64,000 nt of DNA from AG1 sp035559775. Its GTDB lineage: Archaea; Thermoproteota; Thermoprotei_A; Sulfolobales; AG1. Both the position numbers and the translations under genes were made by a program. Shown here piece by piece: positions 1-8,842 of this stretch. The stretch covers positions 1-64,000 of the forward strand of contig DATMAU010000038.1 of NCBI GenBank assembly GCA_035559775.1, written 5' to 3'. Each line of letters begins with the position of its first letter. Position 1 is the first letter of the stretch. The notes beneath the pieces were generated by a model. That model was not told where the DNA came from. It saw only the letters and a program-made list of their open reading frames with translations, and ran no database searches.

Positions 1-504
1 CTATGCATTATGACCCTATATATCCTCCTTTTACTTTTTAGCCCGCCTGCTTGGGTCTTTATCCCCGCTTCATCATGGGCTGGTATCTCTACAATTCTAT
101 TTTCAGATTATAAGCACTATATTTGCAGAACTAAGATTTAATATCATTCTTTATAAACCATCATAAATCCAGAAGCGGTTAGCTACGGCGGTAGAAAGAA
201 ATGATTGTATGCTATGAATCTTCATAGCTATTAGAGATCTGGATGATGAATAACAAATACTACAGGCACTGAAAAATTATTCTATTTATTGAGGAAGCAT
301 TGTTAATGTATGACAACCAATCGATCGAGAGATAGAGAAACCCGTGTGGGTTAGACAAAGATCTCTGAATATAAGTATATATTGAAAAGCACTAACGATA
401 CTAGGTGACAGATGGTTTGTATGATGTTGGGAAACCGGCTCTTAACCAACATACTGACCTCCTTGCGCTAAAGCATTTAGAATCATAGAACTAGATCTCT
501 AAAG
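1..504. other. Gene-free left edge
   Basis: No convincing gene is visible. A minus-strand frame is open from about 116 down to the window edge (about 35 codons, no start codon seen); it could be the tail of something outside the window, but I do not recognise it. Positions 150-188 resemble 59802-59839, just past the amidohydrolase stop codon (about 30 of 38 bases match). The rest is AT-rich and unassigned. Confidence 0.4.
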
Positions 505-550
505 GGTTTTAAACCTTATATTTAAACAATATTCGACCGAGGCTCACAGT
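505..550 (+). promoter_or_regulatory. Promoter and leader of carbamate kinase
   Basis: An AT-rich TATA-like stretch (TTTTAAACCTTATATTTAAA, about 507-526) lies roughly 25-30 bp before the ATG at 551. This implies a leader of only a few bases. A GAGG at 538-542 could act as a weak Shine-Dalgarno site. The call rests on pattern and spacing only. Confidence 0.45.
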
Positions 551-1498
551 ATGGTGACTAAACGGATAATTGTGGTTGCGTTAGGGGGCAATGCTATCCT
601 CAGGAAGGGTGATAGGGGTTATCCAGAGGAAATGTGGAAGAACATTTATAGGGCCGTAGAGCCTATAGTAGACCTATACCTAAAAGGCTATGGGATCGTG
701 GTCACGCATGGAAACGGTCCGCAGGTGGGGAACATTCTCGAGTGGTTTGAGCGCGCCAAAGATATAATACCACCCTTGACCATGGATATCGCTACTGCAA
801 TGAGTCAGGGATGGATAGGCTATATGCTCCAACAAGCCATAGGTAATGCTATGGTTAGGAGGGGTATTAAGAGAAGAGTTATAACGATATTAAACCAGGT
901 GCTAGTCAGCCCCCTAGATCCCGCGTTCAAGGATCCCGAGAAGCCCATAGGGCCTTGGTATCAATGTGAGCATGCTGACAAGCTGGCTAGGGAAAGGGGG
1001 TGGGTTTTTAAACGCGATCCACGGGGCGGCTGTAGGAGGGTTGTTCCATCACCCGAGCCTCTTGACAACCTGGAGTCAGAGGCTATAAAGGAGCTTGTCA
1101 GCAGGGGTTATGTGGTTATAGCATCAGGGGGCGGGGGGATCCCTGTATATGATAGTGGCGACGCCTGGGTTAGGGGTATTGAGGCTGTGGTGGATAAGGA
1201 TCTAGCATCATCGTTGCTGGCAATAAAGTTAGAGGCATCGAGGTTCATAATACTTACTGACGTTGATTATGTCTATATAGACTATGGAAAGGCTACGGCA
1301 AAACCTATAAAAAGGATCAAAGCTTCCGAGGCTATTAAACTCATTGAAGAGGGGATCTTTCCACGCGGTTCTATGGAGCCAAAGGTCAGGGCCTCGGCTA
1401 TATTTGCGATGAAAACACATAGACCAAGTATTATAGGCAGCCTAGATAAGGCTTCCGAGGTTTTCAAGGAAGAATCGGGCACTATTATAGAGCCTTAA
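551..1498 (+). CDS. arcC: Carbamate kinase
   Basis: Carbamate kinase reversibly moves phosphate between carbamoyl phosphate and ADP, giving ATP, CO2 and ammonia in the catabolic direction; it acts in the cytosol. The 315-residue length is normal for the family. Visible signatures are GGNAI (12-16), THGNGPQVG (52-60), the glycine-rich ASGGGGIPV (191-199) and the VDKD lysine motif near 214-217. It converges on allH-allG, two subunits of oxamate carbamoyltransferase, whose product is carbamoyl phosphate. In E. coli the equivalent partner is AllK, so a catabolic ATP-yielding role is more likely here than arginine or pyrimidine synthesis. A carbamoyl-phosphate-synthetase-like role is possible in archaea but the neighbours argue against it. 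Family call is firm; pathway is inferred. Confidence 0.95.
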   Translation: MVTKRIIVVALGGNAILRKGDRGYPEEMWKNIYRAVEPIVDLYLKGYGIVVTHGNGPQVGNILEWFERAKDIIPPLTMDIATAMSQGWIGYMLQQAIGNAMVRRGIKRRVITILNQVLVSPLDPAFKDPEKPIGPWYQCEHADKLARERGWVFKRDPRGGCRRVVPSPEPLDNLESEAIKELVSRGYVVIASGGGGIPVYDSGDAWVRGIEAVVDKDLASSLLAIKLEASRFIILTDVDYVYIDYGKATAKPIKRIKASEAIKLIEEGIFPRGSMEPKVRASAIFAMKTHRPSIIGSLDKASEVFKEESGTIIEP

Positions 1499-1635
1499 AA
1501 CAATTCGACCTTCTACACAGTTTTATGGAAATATCCCCATCCGCTGTCAAGTGCTAAAACATGTGCTATCTATAGCGTGAATACGCAGAGCCCTATATAA
1601 TCATGCATTCCATCTCTATCACTAATAAGCCGGCA

Positions 1636-2589
1636 TTATATAGTTTTACTTTGCAGTATTCCTGAAAAACGCGTTACCAGATCGTGAAGCTCTTCTTCAC
1701 CACTCCATATAGCCTTACATATTGCTAGTGCTAGGAGCACACCTATGCCCATCATCACGCCCGAGCTATGTCCCAAGTATGCTAGGTCGAGAAGAGGGTA
1801 TAGAGGGTCATCTCCTATATTAAGGGTTAACATGTTATCTATCACCTCATTCATCACGCCTTTAGAGGCGTTATAGATGATATGGGCTGAGAGTTCTGTG
1901 GTTCTTCTAAGCTCCTCACCATTCACCTTAATAGGCTGGGAGCCTAGACAACGCGGGGCCAGATTATTATAGGTAGAAAGAAACCCTATTAGAATATCAT
2001 CACCAGAAGGTGTTAGTCCTCTGCCAAATCCCAGCAGGTTTTTAAATACCATCGCAACCCTGTCCTCGATAAAGCCTCTCACCCCTTCTAGACGTTTTTC
2101 CTCTAAGATCCTGTGGATCTCTTTCAATAAATATCCTAGCACTGTTAGATCCTCATCATAAAGCTTATCTAAGATCAGCATTATTTTTAGAAACCTCTCA
2201 GCCGTAGAATTCATATCTATGTTGAAGATCTCTTCAGGGCAATAGCTGCTCAGCCTAAATCTTGGTATATAGGTCGATGAGCTCCCAAGATCTATAACTA
2301 GGTTACCACCAAGGACTATAACATTGGCTCTCACCGAGACCTCATCGCGTTTGGATACATAGCTATTGAGAGCGCCTGAGAGGTGTAGTATATCTTCCTC
2401 ATCGAGCACTATATCTACCTCCGACCTGACCCGGTTTGACTTGATCGTGATCAGGGTATCGCTTATGGTTATATTGATAGCATTTGGAAAGGTACTGTGT
2501 ATCGATGGTCTACAGCCCTCTGCACACCTGTCTATAATTTTTCTCGCTATATGTCCTATTGAAGAAGCCCTTAAGATGATCGTAGACAC
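1636..2589 (-). CDS. allH: DUF2877 protein, AllH-like subunit of oxamate carbamoyltransferase
   Basis: The 317-residue protein carries the two DUF2877 hallmarks: GLTPSGDD (191-198) and GHSSGVMMGIG (273-283). In E. coli the homologue YlbF/AllH works with AllF and AllG as oxamate (oxamic) transcarbamylase, which converts oxalurate and phosphate to oxamate and carbamoyl phosphate. The start is GTG, sharing its G with the TAG stop of allG (TAGTG), so translation is coupled. It is the last gene of the operon that begins with the molybdenum hydroxylase large subunit, and it converges on carbamate kinase across 137 bp. Family assignment is strong; enzyme activity in this organism is inferred from the bacterial system. 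Confidence 0.88.
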   Translation of the reverse strand: MSTIILRASSIGHIARKIIDRCAEGCRPSIHSTFPNAINITISDTLITIKSNRVRSEVDIVLDEEDILHLSGALNSYVSKRDEVSVRANVIVLGGNLVIDLGSSSTYIPRFRLSSYCPEEIFNIDMNSTAERFLKIMLILDKLYDEDLTVLGYLLKEIHRILEEKRLEGVRGFIEDRVAMVFKNLLGFGRGLTPSGDDILIGFLSTYNNLAPRCLGSQPIKVNGEELRRTTELSAHIIYNASKGVMNEVIDNMLTLNIGDDPLYPLLDLAYLGHSSGVMMGIGVLLALAICKAIWSGEEELHDLVTRFSGILQSKTI

Positions 2590-3881
2590 TATATCCCGTA
2601 TACCTCTGCAAATCTTCTCAAAGCTTTTTTAAACGGCTCTATGGGCATGGTTACTATACCAGCCCCTATCTGGCCCCTGTTAGGCTCTTTATGAGCTATC
2701 CCGGTATTTATTATAGGCGTTATCCCTGTCGCCACAACCTTTCTAATATCCATCCCCACAGGGGTTCCCTGCATATCTAGGTATGGTATTGTGAAGTACT
2801 TATGCCTCGCATAGGTTATCCCATACATCCTCCTAGTAATCTCGACAGCAAACTCTACAGAGCCTCCTACCCAGCTAACTATAGCTGGTGCTGCTGCCAT
2901 AGCAAAGCCGCCGAAACCGGCTGTCTCTGTTATAGCTGAGTCCCCGATATCCGGGTTAGCGTCTTTCTCAGAGTAGCCTGGGAACCAGACGCCCTTGGGT
3001 ATTGGTGCTGGTGCTGTGAACCACTCGTCGCCAAGCCCGCTCACCCTTATACCGAACTCTGTGCCATTCCTAGCCATTGTGGTCACTATAGTGCTATACT
3101 TTATATTATGAGCAGCCATGGTCATCAGCTTGGCTGCGGCCATCACAATGTTAAGTGCTGTGAATGGGTTCCTATAGATGAAGCTATAAGCCTCCCTAAC
3201 CATATCCCTATCATGCCCTGTGGTGAAAATGTATGTGGCAAGCTCCTTTATGAGTATAGATGTGGCTGCAACATGCCTATTATGACACTCATCACCCATA
3301 TGGAGTGCCTGGGCTATGAGGCTCTTAACATTAAGCCCCTTACCCTGCTCTCTCACCATATCTCTAATAGCGTCTCTGAGAACTGGGTAGAGCACCCTCT
3401 CCATCCATCTAAGCCTCTCAATAACATCCTGATCATATACACCGTATCTCAGAACCCTCCCTATCCCCTCATTCATATTAGAGTAAGCCTTCCCCCCATA
3501 TCTCAGGTCGCTGAGCACATATACAGGCATGCTGGGCGATATAACCCCAGCCATAGGGCCTACTGAGTCATGGTGATGAGTAGGCTCGATTATAATATCG
3601 CCCCTCCTAAGCAGCCTATCAGCCTCCTCAGCATTGCTAGCCCATCCCTCGTATATCACCGCCCCTATCAATGCTCCTCTCAGAGGCCCAGATGCCCTCT
3701 CATACTCTATAGGAGGGCCTGCATGGAGCAGCATCTTATCCTTCATACCGGGGATCACTTTTAAGGCTATATCCATATCAACCCAGTGGGGCTCTGACTC
3801 CATCATCCTCTCAACAGCCGTGGTGTTAGCCCTCTCAATCTCCTCCTTTATATTTAAAACCCTACCAGGCTCTCTACTCAT
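2589..3881 (-). CDS. allG: DUF1116 protein, AllG-like subunit of oxamate carbamoyltransferase
   Basis: The 430 residues align along their whole length, from memory, with E. coli YlbE/AllG. Shared blocks include LLHAGPP (51-57), HHHDSVGPMAG (102-112), NMNEGIG (135-141), GDECHNRH (196-203), GDSAITET (313-320) and NTGIAHKE (392-399). It should form the carbamoyl-transfer enzyme with AllH (next gene) and AllF (31525-33138). Its ATG overlaps the TGA of the preceding 2Fe-2S subunit gene (ATGA), placing a purine-type hydroxylase and the transcarbamylase in one transcript. The protein begins with PHWVDMD-type sequence found near the N terminus of the bacterial form and lacks any added N-terminal domain; a short separate gene at 31346-31522 may supply that part. 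Confidence 0.9.
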   Translation of the reverse strand: MSREPGRVLNIKEEIERANTTAVERMMESEPHWVDMDIALKVIPGMKDKMLLHAGPPIEYERASGPLRGALIGAVIYEGWASNAEEADRLLRRGDIIIEPTHHHDSVGPMAGVISPSMPVYVLSDLRYGGKAYSNMNEGIGRVLRYGVYDQDVIERLRWMERVLYPVLRDAIRDMVREQGKGLNVKSLIAQALHMGDECHNRHVAATSILIKELATYIFTTGHDRDMVREAYSFIYRNPFTALNIVMAAAKLMTMAAHNIKYSTIVTTMARNGTEFGIRVSGLGDEWFTAPAPIPKGVWFPGYSEKDANPDIGDSAITETAGFGGFAMAAAPAIVSWVGGSVEFAVEITRRMYGITYARHKYFTIPYLDMQGTPVGMDIRKVVATGITPIINTGIAHKEPNRGQIGAGIVTMPIEPFKKALRRFAEVYGI

Positions 3882-4354
3882 CTCTCACTACCCTCCCTCC
3901 TCCATTTAAGGGCTAGCTTAACTGAGTCTACTATCTGCTTATAACCCGTGCATCTACACACAATACTGTTAAGCACCCTAGCTATCTCCTCGTCGGAAGC
4001 GTTAACCATATTCTCGGTGATCCAGTGGGTTGTTAGCACAAAAGCTGGTGTACAATAACCGCACTGATAGCCGAATGATTCTACAAAGGCCCTCTGTACC
4101 GGTGAGGGTTTCATATTGGTGCTCAGCCCCTCGACAGTCACTATGTTAGAGCCATTCACCTCAGCAGCCAGTACGAGGCATGATTTCACAAGCTTCCCAT
4201 CAACAATAACTGTGCATATTCCGCAATCACCCACAAGACAGCCTGCTCTAACGCTCTTAATACCAAGCCTATATCTAAGCACGTCTAGCAATCTCTCGTT
4301 TGGCTTAACATCCACTACCCTCTTAACCCCGTTTACTGTGATACCGATTCTCAT
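3878..4354 (-). CDS. Molybdenum hydroxylase small subunit, two 2Fe-2S clusters
   Basis: This is the 158-residue iron-sulfur subunit of a xanthine dehydrogenase / CO dehydrogenase-type enzyme (XdhC/CoxS class). The plant-type ferredoxin cluster cysteines are C39, C44, C47 and C59; the second, helical-domain cluster uses C98, C101, C133 and C135. It passes electrons from the molybdenum centre to FAD. Its ATG directly follows the stop of the FAD subunit (TAGATG), and its TGA overlaps the start of allG. All eight cluster ligands are present, so the subunit should be functional. Confidence 0.95.
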   Translation of the reverse strand: MRIGITVNGVKRVVDVKPNERLLDVLRYRLGIKSVRAGCLVGDCGICTVIVDGKLVKSCLVLAAEVNGSNIVTVEGLSTNMKPSPVQRAFVESFGYQCGYCTPAFVLTTHWITENMVNASDEEIARVLNSIVCRCTGYKQIVDSVKLALKWRREGSER

Positions 4355-5218
4355 CTAAACCTCAACCCCCAATAGTTTTCTGAGCAGATAAGCTGTTCCA
4401 AATTCTACTAAATGCTCGCGATACTCTCTAGAGGCTCTGGCATCTGAGGGGGGAGTAATGCTAGATTTTATATAGTTTATAGCATCGCCTATTAAGACTT
4501 TTAAGGGTTTCTCTTGTCTGAAGATCCTTTCCACATCCTCCATGAGCCTTGGGGATGGTGCAAATGAATAGGCTATCCTCACTATCCTCTCTTTAGGGTT
4601 ATCAATATTAGCTGCTAGAGTTGCTATCCCTGCTATCCACCAAACCTTGAAATAAGCCCCTCTAGAGCCTTTAGGAGGCTCTGGAATATATATCCTCGTC
4701 AGGATCTCGTCGGGATCTAGAAGCAGTCCTCCGCCCTCCTTAATCAACTCCCATATAGCAACTCTTCTTGAACCTCTCATAGACGAGATCTCGATCGAGG
4801 CTCCTAGAACGGCTAGAGGCGCTATAGTATCTGCTTGAAGTGTTGGGTTACATATATTTCCACCTATTGTAGCCCTGCTCCTCAGATGAAAATCCCCGAT
4901 CTGTCTAACAGCATCCCAAAGAACCCTATACTTATCCCTCACAACCTCGTTGTTCTCTAGATCCCTAAGTGTTGCTGCAGCACCTATAACAAGACCCCTA
5001 CCCTCTCTATACTCTATAGCTGAAAGCTCCCTAACCCCCTTAATATCGATCACATAGTCATAGCGGAAGCCAAGCCTGATCAGGTTTAAGAGCACTGTCC
5101 CGCCCGCGATCACGGCTGCACGTTCACCATACCTAGCCTTGAGGGCTAAAAGCTCGTCAAGAGAGCTTGGTGATAGATAGTCGAAATCCGGGAGCGTGGT
5201 TCTCAGGATGAGGCTCAA
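4355..5218 (-). CDS. Molybdenum hydroxylase medium subunit, FAD-binding
   Basis: The 287-residue protein is the FAD subunit (XdhB/CoxM class). AGGT (38-41) and TIGGN (117-121) are the two diphosphate-binding loops of the family, followed by the expected IAPLAVLGA stretch (132-140). The C-terminal third is the CO-dehydrogenase-flavoprotein-type domain. It sits 3 bp after the large subunit and abuts the small subunit, giving the order large, medium, small. The electron acceptor (NAD, ferredoxin or quinone) cannot be told from the sequence. Confidence 0.94.
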   Translation of the reverse strand: MSLILRTTLPDFDYLSPSSLDELLALKARYGERAAVIAGGTVLLNLIRLGFRYDYVIDIKGVRELSAIEYREGRGLVIGAAATLRDLENNEVVRDKYRVLWDAVRQIGDFHLRSRATIGGNICNPTLQADTIAPLAVLGASIEISSMRGSRRVAIWELIKEGGGLLLDPDEILTRIYIPEPPKGSRGAYFKVWWIAGIATLAANIDNPKERIVRIAYSFAPSPRLMEDVERIFRQEKPLKVLIGDAINYIKSSITPPSDARASREYREHLVEFGTAYLLRKLLGVEV

Positions 5219-5221
5219 CCG

Positions 5222-7594
5222 CTACACCCCAACCATTATTTTGCGAAGCTCTGTTAGAATATCAGGTCTCTGCTCTTTAACAGCCTTCAACAGCCTCTCA
5301 GGCGTTATTGGGTATTCTTTAACCCTAACCCCTATAGCCCTGTATATCGCGTTAGCTATCGCTGCCTGCCATGGTAGCGCTGTTAGCTCCCCAATACCTT
5401 TAGCACCATATGGAGCACTTCTCTGGGGCACATTTAGACTTTCAAAAACCATCTCTACCGGCATATCCTCAACCCTGGGGAGCCTGTATTCTAGAAAGCT
5501 CGGGTTCCTGAGAGCACCTATCTCATCAAAGCTGATCGTTTCTTTCAAGGCAAGCCCTATGCCCATAAGTATACCCCCATAGGCCTGCCCCTCAGCCAAG
5601 CCTGGGTTAATGATCCTTGCATCCGTTACCAGCACAGCTCTCAGAACCCTAACCTGCATGGTTACAAGATCTATCTCGACCTCAACACCTCCTGCAACGA
5701 ATGTTACGAAGGGTTTTGGATTACCCTTGCCAGTCTCAGGATCTAGATATGATGTTCCCGAAGGCACATGGGATCCTCTTCCTATGATTGGCCCGTGGAT
5801 CGTCTCACCGCTAGGGAAAGTATAGCCAAGAGCTAGTCTTTCCAGAGGTATGCACTCGCTATGCTTTCCTGCAACACAAGCCTTACCATCCCTAATCTCC
5901 ACCTCGTCTTTGAATACGTTGAAAGCCCTTGCAGCCACCTCTTTTACCTGGTCCTTGAGATCCTGTAGTGCCCTTACAAGCGCCTGTCCATCACTATAAA
6001 GCCCCCTACTACCGACTGTCTGCCATGTATATGGCACCAGATCCGTGGATCTATGGGGCGATATCCTAACCTTCTCCACAGGTATCCCCAGCTCCTCAGC
6101 AACGATCTGTGCTAGGGCTACAATAGTGCCCTGACCAAACTCCCCAGTTCCTACAAGCACATCAACAGATCCGTCCTCATTAAGCTTAACTATAGCCGAT
6201 GAAGCCGCGTTAGGAGGTTGCACCGGACCTTTCCAAGCTGCAGCGATGCCCTTACCCCTAACCTTCCACGGCTCTCCCGATCTCTGGGGTGGTGCGTTGT
6301 AGCCGATCAGTTCTGCAGCCTTTCTAATCACACCAGCAGGATCCCCTGCATCTTCGGCAAGCACCTCCTGTGTGGGTGTTATAGAGACCCCCGGCCTGAG
6401 AGCATTCTTAAGTCTAAACTCGACAGGATCGATCCCGAGTTTCTCTGCAAGTATATCCATCTGCTGTTCAAACGAGGCTGTTAGTTCTAAAATGCCGAAG
6501 CCTCTGAACGCTGTTGTAGGAACCTTGTTTGTATATACCGCATAGCCATCCACATGTATATGTGGTATCTCATACGGTCCTGTGGCCATAAAAGTCGAGG
6601 ATCTTATAACGTTAACTGTATAGTCCGCATACGCCCCAGCATCGAGGTAATACTCACCTATATGGGAAAGAAGCATCCCATCCTTTGTAGCCCCTGTTTT
6701 CATCTTGAACAGAAACCCTGGCTTCTGGGCCATGTAGTAGAAGTTCTCCTCTCTGTTAAGCTGTAAAAAGACAGGTCTCCCGCCTAGTTTCATCGATATG
6801 AGGACTGGTATGTGTTCTAACAAAAGCCCCGCCTTTCCCCCGAAACCGCCGCCCGTGTAGAGGTGGTGCACCACAACCCTGCTCACTGGAAGCCCTAGCG
6901 ACATTGCCAAAAGATTCCTCACAGCAAATGGCGATTGATGAGAGGACCAAACCTCCACGGTGCCATCGGTTCTCACAGTAGCAGCACCGACCCAGGTTTC
7001 CATATATGCATGGGATTGGGGATCAGATCTATAGATTTCCTCAACAATAACATCAGCCTCATTTATGGCTTTTTGAGCATCACCCTTCCTCAGCTTAACC
7101 CTATTAGCTATATTCGTACCAGGCACCGGGTTTATGAACGGGGCTCTCCTATACTCGCCTAGGCGCTCGTGAATCACCGGTGCTCCAGAGGATAGAGCCT
7201 CTTCTATCGATAGAACTGCTGGTAGGGGTTCGAACTCAGCATCTATTGCTTCTGCAGCTCTCTCTGCAATGTCGAGGCTCTCAGCAACTATAGCCGCTAT
7301 TGGGTGTCCATAATAGAGAACCTTGCCCCTAGCTAGAACATCTCTATCAGCAGCATAGATACCCACCTTATACGGGAAATCCTCTCCCGTAAATACAGCT
7401 ACAACGCCCGGGATCTTAAGCGCCTCGGAGCAATCGATCCTCTTTATCCTAGCATGGGCATAGGGAGCTGAGACAAGTTTTATCCATAGCATGCCGGGAA
7501 GCTCAATATCGCTTGCAAATAGAGCCCCGCCATATATCTTATCTACATCGAACCTCTTCACAGGCTGCCCAATATATCTAAACTCAGGCGACAA
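5222..7594 (-). CDS. Molybdenum hydroxylase large subunit (xanthine dehydrogenase family)
   Basis: The 790-residue catalytic subunit binds molybdopterin. Visible sites are GGGFGGK (248-254), TAFRGFG (361-367) with the arginine that contacts purines in xanthine oxidases, and GIGE with the predicted catalytic base at E736. The AYRCSFR signature of true CO dehydrogenase is absent, so this is a hydroxylase of N-heterocycles or aldehydes, not a CO dehydrogenase. The start is TTG. The gene opens a five-gene operon that ends in allG and allH. The purine-type arginine and the neighbours favour a purine or related ring substrate; aldehyde oxidation is the main alternative. A MoaA-like gene for cofactor synthesis lies at 37408-38580. 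Confidence 0.93.
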   Translation of the reverse strand: MSPEFRYIGQPVKRFDVDKIYGGALFASDIELPGMLWIKLVSAPYAHARIKRIDCSEALKIPGVVAVFTGEDFPYKVGIYAADRDVLARGKVLYYGHPIAAIVAESLDIAERAAEAIDAEFEPLPAVLSIEEALSSGAPVIHERLGEYRRAPFINPVPGTNIANRVKLRKGDAQKAINEADVIVEEIYRSDPQSHAYMETWVGAATVRTDGTVEVWSSHQSPFAVRNLLAMSLGLPVSRVVVHHLYTGGGFGGKAGLLLEHIPVLISMKLGGRPVFLQLNREENFYYMAQKPGFLFKMKTGATKDGMLLSHIGEYYLDAGAYADYTVNVIRSSTFMATGPYEIPHIHVDGYAVYTNKVPTTAFRGFGILELTASFEQQMDILAEKLGIDPVEFRLKNALRPGVSITPTQEVLAEDAGDPAGVIRKAAELIGYNAPPQRSGEPWKVRGKGIAAAWKGPVQPPNAASSAIVKLNEDGSVDVLVGTGEFGQGTIVALAQIVAEELGIPVEKVRISPHRSTDLVPYTWQTVGSRGLYSDGQALVRALQDLKDQVKEVAARAFNVFKDEVEIRDGKACVAGKHSECIPLERLALGYTFPSGETIHGPIIGRGSHVPSGTSYLDPETGKGNPKPFVTFVAGGVEVEIDLVTMQVRVLRAVLVTDARIINPGLAEGQAYGGILMGIGLALKETISFDEIGALRNPSFLEYRLPRVEDMPVEMVFESLNVPQRSAPYGAKGIGELTALPWQAAIANAIYRAIGVRVKEYPITPERLLKAVKEQRPDILTELRKIMVGV

Positions 7595-7784
7595 TGCGAG
7601 ATCCCGGTTAAGTCTTTGATAAGAAGATTATAAGTATTGTAGTTATAAAAATGAACGATATTTCTTATTAATATATTAAAAACATTTTATCTAAGATTTT
7701 GTCTAAGAGAGCCGATAATTCGCGACCCTAGGCTCTTCAGAGGATCTATAAGCCCTTAACGGTTTGTCTAAAGCATTTTAATAT

Positions 7785-8837
7785 TTATGGTGAGGTTTTA
7801 GATGCGACACACCTGCTGATCCTGATCCTTTTAGGCCCTGAGCTTATATCATTAGCTGAGTAGATCCTTATCTGGTTATTGCTAATCTCAGCGAGTATTT
7901 CATAATGCTCCCCACTATAGCTTGACCCTATTATACGGGCCTCAAGGGCTCCTTCACCAACAACAATATCCCTTGGTGAAAAGATCGCTAGGGCTTCTTC
8001 CCCGACACTAAACTCCTCCCGAGAGCTGCATATAACACTCCCCAACCCAAGTTCTATTTCAACCCTATTACCAGACACAGACCTGATCTTCCCCCTAACA
8101 ATGTTGAACCTGAGGAGGCCGGCTAACACCGGATCGTCGGGGTTCTCGTAGAGCTCGCCAGGCCTTCCAATCCTCCTGACCACGCCGTCGGCTATAAGGG
8201 CTATGCGATCACCTATACTAACCGCCTCTCTGATATCGTGGGTAACGTATAGCGATGTTATCTTAAGGCTCTTTATAGTAGCTCTAAGCCATACCCTCGC
8301 CTCATCCCTCAAGGCTGCATCAAGATTCGATACAGGCTCATCTAGGAGTAGGAGAGAGGGCTCAAGCACTAAAGCCCTTGCCAGTGCTACTCTCTGCTGC
8401 TGACCCCCAGAGAGCTGCCACGGATATCTGTCTAACAGATGATCTATCCTAAGTGCTTCAGCAACCGCTTTCACCCTACTCCTTATCTCATCCTTTGGAA
8501 TCTTACGGATCTTAAGCCCGAAAGCTATGTTATCCCAAACCTTCATATGGGGCCACAGAGCCCACGTCTGAGGAACATAACCTATATTTCTCTTCTCAGG
8601 CGGCACGTTTATCCCTTTATATGAGCTGAAAACCTCCCTACCATCCAATACTATCTCACCCTCTTCAGGCGTCTCAAGACCCGCTATGCTTCTCAAGAGG
8701 GTCGTTTTACCACTCCCAGAAGGCCCGATCACAGCAAAGATCTCTCCCTTCTCAACCTCAAACCTCTTGCCTCTGAGATTCAAAGCCACAACGTTACCGA
8801 ACCTCTTCACCACATTAGAGATAATAAGGCTACTCAT
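7785..8837 (-). CDS. ABC transporter ATP-binding protein (Fbp/Pot-type)
   Basis: The protein has Walker A GPSGSGKT (near residue 38-45), the signature LSGGQQQR, Walker B LLLLDEP and a C-terminal TOBE-like regulatory domain of about 110 residues, as in FbpC/PotA/CysA-type importers. I start it at the ATG at 8837, 5 bp past the permease stop, preceded by GGTGA; an upstream in-frame ATG at 8861 would overlap the permease by 19 bp. It is the last gene of a three-gene importer (binding protein, fused permease, ATPase). Substrate is not determinable: ferric iron, thiamine, polyamines or an oxyanion are all possible. Confidence 0.92.
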   Translation of the reverse strand: MSSLIISNVVKRFGNVVALNLRGKRFEVEKGEIFAVIGPSGSGKTTLLRSIAGLETPEEGEIVLDGREVFSSYKGINVPPEKRNIGYVPQTWALWPHMKVWDNIAFGLKIRKIPKDEIRSRVKAVAEALRIDHLLDRYPWQLSGGQQQRVALARALVLEPSLLLLDEPVSNLDAALRDEARVWLRATIKSLKITSLYVTHDIREAVSIGDRIALIADGVVRRIGRPGELYENPDDPVLAGLLRFNIVRGKIRSVSGNRVEIELGLGSVICSSREEFSVGEEALAIFSPRDIVVGEGALEARIIGSSYSGEHYEILAEISNNQIRIYSANDISSGPKRIRISRCVASKTSP

Positions 8838-8842
8838 ACCGG

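Noticed and set aside
239..300. Possible C/D box RNA (ATGATGA ... CTGA)
   Set aside because: The spacing between boxes is too long and no good C'/D' pair follows.
3878..7594. Carbon monoxide dehydrogenase (CoxMSL)
   Set aside because: The large subunit lacks the AYRCSFR active-site loop and has purine-type TAFRGFG instead.
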